In this document: positions 61,208 through 64,000 of the stretch, piece after piece
Position numbering within the stretch: position 1 is the stretch's first letter
Layout of the letters: each line of letters opens with the position of its first letter
DNA from: Aquabacterium soli
Lineage (GTDB): Bacteria; Pseudomonadota; Gammaproteobacteria; Burkholderiales; Burkholderiaceae_C
DNA length: 64,000 nt
Direction of reading: 5' to 3'
Assembly: GCF_003933735.1 (NCBI RefSeq)
Contig: NZ_RSED01000004.1
Location: 1-64,000, forward strand
Notes under the pieces: model-generated
Seen by the model: only the letters and a program-made list of their open reading frames with translations
Told to the model about the DNA's origin: nothing
Database searches by the model: none
Translations under genes and position numbers: made by a program

Positions 61208-62085
61208 ACACGAGCCCCGACCTGCGGCCGGACCTGTCCCTGTCGTTCCTGATCACACCAGACCGGTTCCGCACCAGTCTGCGGGATCTGCCCGCCCTGC
61301 CCGCGGCGGTGCAGGACATCATCCTCACCCTGGGGCGCGAGGACATCGGGGCGGCCGAGGTGGCAGATCATCTGTCTCATGACCCGGCGTTGAGCGCCAA
61401 GACACTGCGTCTGGCCAATTCATCTTTCTACGGCATGTCCCGGCAGGTCGGATCGATCCCTGATGCCATCACCATACTGGGTCTGCGCACTGTCCGCACC
61501 ATGGTGCTGGCCGCCGGGATGACAGAACGCTTCCAGGTGGCCCGCGAGGCGGGCTTCGACCTGCGGGCATTCTGGCGCCATGCCGTAGGTGCCGCACTGG
61601 TCGGCCAGGGGCTCGCCCGCGAGCTGCACATGGACACCGACATCGGCTTCACGGTCGGACTCCTTCACGACATTGGGAGGGTGGCACTGGCCTGCATGTT
61701 CCCCGAGGAATACGCTCACGTCCTGATGCACCAGCGCACACTGGACCTGCTTCCGATCGACGCCGAGCACGCTGCGCTGGGCACCGACCACGCTGCGATG
61801 GGCGGACTGCTCGCAGAGCACTGGCACTTTTCTCCTGTCGTGGTCGAAGCAATCACCCACCACCATGCGCCCGCTTTGCACCATGGGCCCGGACTGGTAG
61901 GGCTGGCTCACCTGGCCGATGCGTTTTCCCACGCGCTGGGCCTGTCCGGTCAGGAAGACGAGATGGTGCCCCCTACGCCACCCGAGGTATGGGGAGCCAT
62001 GGCTCCTGGCGCCCAAGCCAGCATGCGTCTGTTCACGCAGGTCGAGCATGAGTTCGATGACATCTGCCAAGCCTTGCACGTCTGA
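61204..62085 (+). CDS. HDOD domain protein
   Basis: A 293-aa protein with an HDOD domain: RDLPALPAAVQDIILTLGREDIGAAEVADHLSHDPALSAKTLRLANSSFYGMSRQVGSIPDAITILGLRTVRTMVLA. An HD-like GLLHDIGRVALACMFPEEY and a later AITHHHAP are present, but HDOD proteins usually lack phosphohydrolase activity and serve as signalling scaffolds. Lies between the small protein and the histidine kinase. Confidence 0.93.
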   Translation: MNTSPDLRPDLSLSFLITPDRFRTSLRDLPALPAAVQDIILTLGREDIGAAEVADHLSHDPALSAKTLRLANSSFYGMSRQVGSIPDAITILGLRTVRTMVLAAGMTERFQVAREAGFDLRAFWRHAVGAALVGQGLARELHMDTDIGFTVGLLHDIGRVALACMFPEEYAHVLMHQRTLDLLPIDAEHAALGTDHAAMGGLLAEHWHFSPVVVEAITHHHAPALHHGPGLVGLAHLADAFSHALGLSGQEDEMVPPTPPEVWGAMAPGAQASMRLFTQVEHEFDDICQALHV

Positions 62086-62104
62086 CACCTACACGGAGGC
62101 CGCG

Positions 62105-63055
62105 ATGACCACGCAACACATCATCACCGCTGAAGCCGGCACCGAACTCCAGAACCGGCAGGTACAGGAGCTTCTCAAGGCCAACGAGGGGCTCAAGGAG
62201 TTGAACGCCCGCCTCTCGGCCACGCAGGACAAGCTGGTCCAATCAGAGAAGCTCGCCTCCATCGGACAACTCGCAGCAGGCGTGGCTCACGAGATCAACA
62301 ACCCGATCGGCTACATCTTCTCGAACTTCGGTACGCTGGAGAAATACCTGGCCCAGCTGTTCCAGATGTTGCAGGCCTACGAGAGCGCGGAGGCCTCGTT
62401 GCCAGCCGGGCCGCAGCGTGACGGGCTGGCCGCGCTGCGCAATGAAATAGAACTGGACTACCTCAAGGAAGACATCCCTTCGCTGATGAACGAATCCCGA
62501 GAGGGCATCTCGCGCGTGCGCAAGATCGTTCAGGATCTCAAGGACTTCTCCAGGGTCGATGCCAGCCAGGAGTGGGTCTGGACCAACCTACACCGTGGGA
62601 TCGACTCCACATTGAACATCGTCAACAACGAGATCAAGTACCGGGCCGACGTGCTCAAACAGTACGGAGACATCCCAGATATTGAATGTCTGCCTTCGGA
62701 ACTCAACCAGGTCTTCCTCAACCTCCTGGTCAACGCGGCCCATGCCATCGCGGCCGAGCGCGGCACCATCACTATCCGAACCGGTCAGATCGAACACCAT
62801 GTGTGGGTGGAGGTCAGCGATAACGGCAGCGGCATCGCGAAGGAGAACATCGGCCGGATCTTCGACCCCTTCTTCACCACCAAACCGGTGGGCAAGGGTA
62901 CCGGCCTGGGCCTGTCGCTGTCGTACGGCATCGTCAAGAAGCACCATGGTCACATCGATGTGAACAGCGAACCAGGGTGCGGCACCACTTTCCGCGTCAC
63001 CCTGCCCGTGCGCCAGCACAAGCCCGAAGAGGCCAGCCCTGGGACCACATCATGA
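62105..63055 (+). CDS. Sensor-less cytoplasmic histidine kinase
   Basis: A 316-aa kinase. An N-terminal coiled coil (LQNRQVQELLKANEGLKELNARLSATQDKLVQSEKL) leads to the H-box SIGQLAAGVAHEINNPIGYIFSN with the phospho-His. The ATP-binding region has LNQVFLNLLVNAAHAI, VSDNGSGIAKENIGRIFDPFFTTKPVGKGTGLGLSLSYGIVKKHHG. There is no sensor or membrane domain, so input must come from a partner such as the HDOD or EAL-REC protein. Its stop overlaps the next start by 4 bp. Confidence 0.94.
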   Translation: MTTQHIITAEAGTELQNRQVQELLKANEGLKELNARLSATQDKLVQSEKLASIGQLAAGVAHEINNPIGYIFSNFGTLEKYLAQLFQMLQAYESAEASLPAGPQRDGLAALRNEIELDYLKEDIPSLMNESREGISRVRKIVQDLKDFSRVDASQEWVWTNLHRGIDSTLNIVNNEIKYRADVLKQYGDIPDIECLPSELNQVFLNLLVNAAHAIAAERGTITIRTGQIEHHVWVEVSDNGSGIAKENIGRIFDPFFTTKPVGKGTGLGLSLSYGIVKKHHGHIDVNSEPGCGTTFRVTLPVRQHKPEEASPGTTS

Positions 63056-64000
63056 GCAGCGAACTGCGGACGATCCTGTGCGTGGATGATGAGCCCAACA
63101 TCCTGTCGTCCATGAAGCGGCTGTTCCGCGCCACGGGCCACCGTGTACTCACTGCCGAAGGCGGCGCCCAGGCCGTGGCCCTGCTGGACGCCGAGCCGGT
63201 GGACTTGGTGATTTCCGACATGCGCATGCCAGGCATGGACGGTGCCGAACTCCTGCAGCGTGTGCGCCAACGATGGCCGCGCATCACCAGACTGCTGCTG
63301 ACAGGCTATGCCGACATTGCCTCGACGATTGCCGCCATCAACGAGGGCCGCATCCACCGCTACATCACCAAACCCTGGAACGATGAAGAGCTGCTGATGA
63401 CCGTGCGAGAGGCCTTCGAGCGGCAGAGCCTGCGCGACGAGAAGGAGCGGCTGGAAGCCCTCACGGCCAGCCAGAACGAGTCGCTGCGCGAACTCAATGC
63501 CACGCTTGAACACAAGGTGCAGGAGCGCACGAGCGAGCTGTCCGACGCCAACGGCCGGCTGCACAAGAACTACCTCAACTCCATCAAGGCCTTCTCGCAC
63601 CTGATCGAGCTTCGCGGCGGGCCACTGGCTGGGCATGCCCGACGCGTGGCCGACCTCGCCCGCCGAACCGCACGGCTGCTTCGACTGGACGACATCCAGG
63701 CTCACGAACTGTTCATCGCCGCGCTGATGCATGACATAGGCCACATCGGGCTATCCGACCACATCCTGGGGAGCCCCGTGTCCAAGCTCGGCAGCGAGGA
63801 CCTGGCCCGCTACCGCCGGCACAGCGAGCTGGGAGAACAGTCGCTCATGGGCATGGACGACATGCCCGCCGTGGCGAATCTGATCAGGCACCACCATGAA
63901 CGCCATGACGGACGAGGCTTTCCCGATGGCCTGGCCGGCGATCAGATCCCTCTGGGCGCGCGCATCCTGTCCATTGCCGATGCCTACGATGACCTGCTAT
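63052..64000 (+). CDS. Response regulator with HD-GYP domain (3' end outside window)
   Basis: An open frame from ATG 63052 to the window edge (316 codons). A receiver domain (ILCVDDEPNILSSMKRLFRATGH, phospho-Asp in LVISDMRMPGMDG, Lys in YITKPWND) is followed by a coiled coil and an HD-GYP domain: SHLIELRGGPLAGHARRV, ALMHDIGHIGLSD, and HHHERHDGRGFPDGLAGDQIPLGARILSIADAYDD. The GYP triplet is GFP. HD-GYP enzymes degrade c-di-GMP. The overlapping histidine kinase is the likely phosphate donor. Confidence 0.92.
   Translation, partial: MSSELRTILCVDDEPNILSSMKRLFRATGHRVLTAEGGAQAVALLDAEPVDLVISDMRMPGMDGAELLQRVRQRWPRITRLLLTGYADIASTIAAINEGRIHRYITKPWNDEELLMTVREAFERQSLRDEKERLEALTASQNESLRELNATLEHKVQERTSELSDANGRLHKNYLNSIKAFSHLIELRGGPLAGHARRVADLARRTARLLRLDDIQAHELFIAALMHDIGHIGLSDHILGSPVSKLGSEDLARYRRHSELGEQSLMGMDDMPAVANLIRHHHERHDGRGFPDGLAGDQIPLGARILSIADAYDDLL

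Overview
The window is a high-GC chromosome of the order Burkholderiales (betaproteobacteria), most like Comamonadaceae or the Aquabacterium/Leptothrix group. This rests on gene content and order (bolA-murA-hisGDCBHA, hisIE-tatABC, degS-like protease, Nif3, petABC, sspAB), the short HisG, the PHA-granule protein and strong G/C third-position bias. The genus cannot be fixed from the sequence alone.

Region 1 (1-2650) is a run of small minus-strand genes separated by 85-94 bp sites with the ends GCCTAAC...GTTAGGC. These are integron attC sites. No integron integrase is visible, so it is either a cluster of attC sites lacking an integrase or the edge of a larger array. One cassette encodes a SMI1/KNR4 (SUKH) protein, one a YgiN-type monooxygenase, one a zinc-ribbon protein.

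Region 2 (3211-24018) is an integrative element of about 20.8 kb in the 3' end of a tRNA-Thr(TGT) gene. The intact tRNA is at 23971-24046. A 48-bp copy of its 3' part is at 3211-3258, next to a P4-type tyrosine integrase. The tRNA's probable original terminator is stranded on the far side, at 3172-3203. Inside are an early/replication module (HNH protein, AlpA-like regulator, a replication-initiation-like protein, a Toprim-like protein) and two large podovirus-type internal/ejection-like proteins. No terminase, portal, capsid or tail gene is present. The accessory part carries a PIN-like protein, an HsdR-N-type nuclease-domain protein, a membrane two-gene pair, a VOC protein, an NhaA antiporter and a HipA-like kinase with a DUF3037 partner. 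It is best read as a deleted prophage or a phage satellite with cargo.

Region 3 (24050-58500) is core chromosome: sspAB, the cytochrome bc1 operon petABC, mscL, a DUF1631 protein, pdxA, hisIE-tatABC, a DegS/DegQ-like protease, Nif3, a CBS protein, hisF, a dicarboxylate/amino-acid symporter with a periplasmic binding protein, hisAHBCDG, murA, bolA/ibaG, a YadGH-type ABC exporter, TetR, acyl-CoA-binding protein, a PHA-system protein, amtB, an M20 amidohydrolase, a DUF962 protein, a Crp/Fnr regulator, a PaaI-type thioesterase and DUF3565. The histidine genes lie in three blocks of differing orientation. Two large, structured, mutually inverted intergenic repeats (35112-35588 and 41763-42405) flank the disrupted part. 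They are the most unusual non-coding signal in the window.

Region 4 (59283-64000) is a tightly overlapping signalling operon: an EAL-REC protein with degraded EAL catalytic residues, a small protein, an HDOD protein, a sensor-less histidine kinase and a REC-HD-GYP protein cut by the window end.
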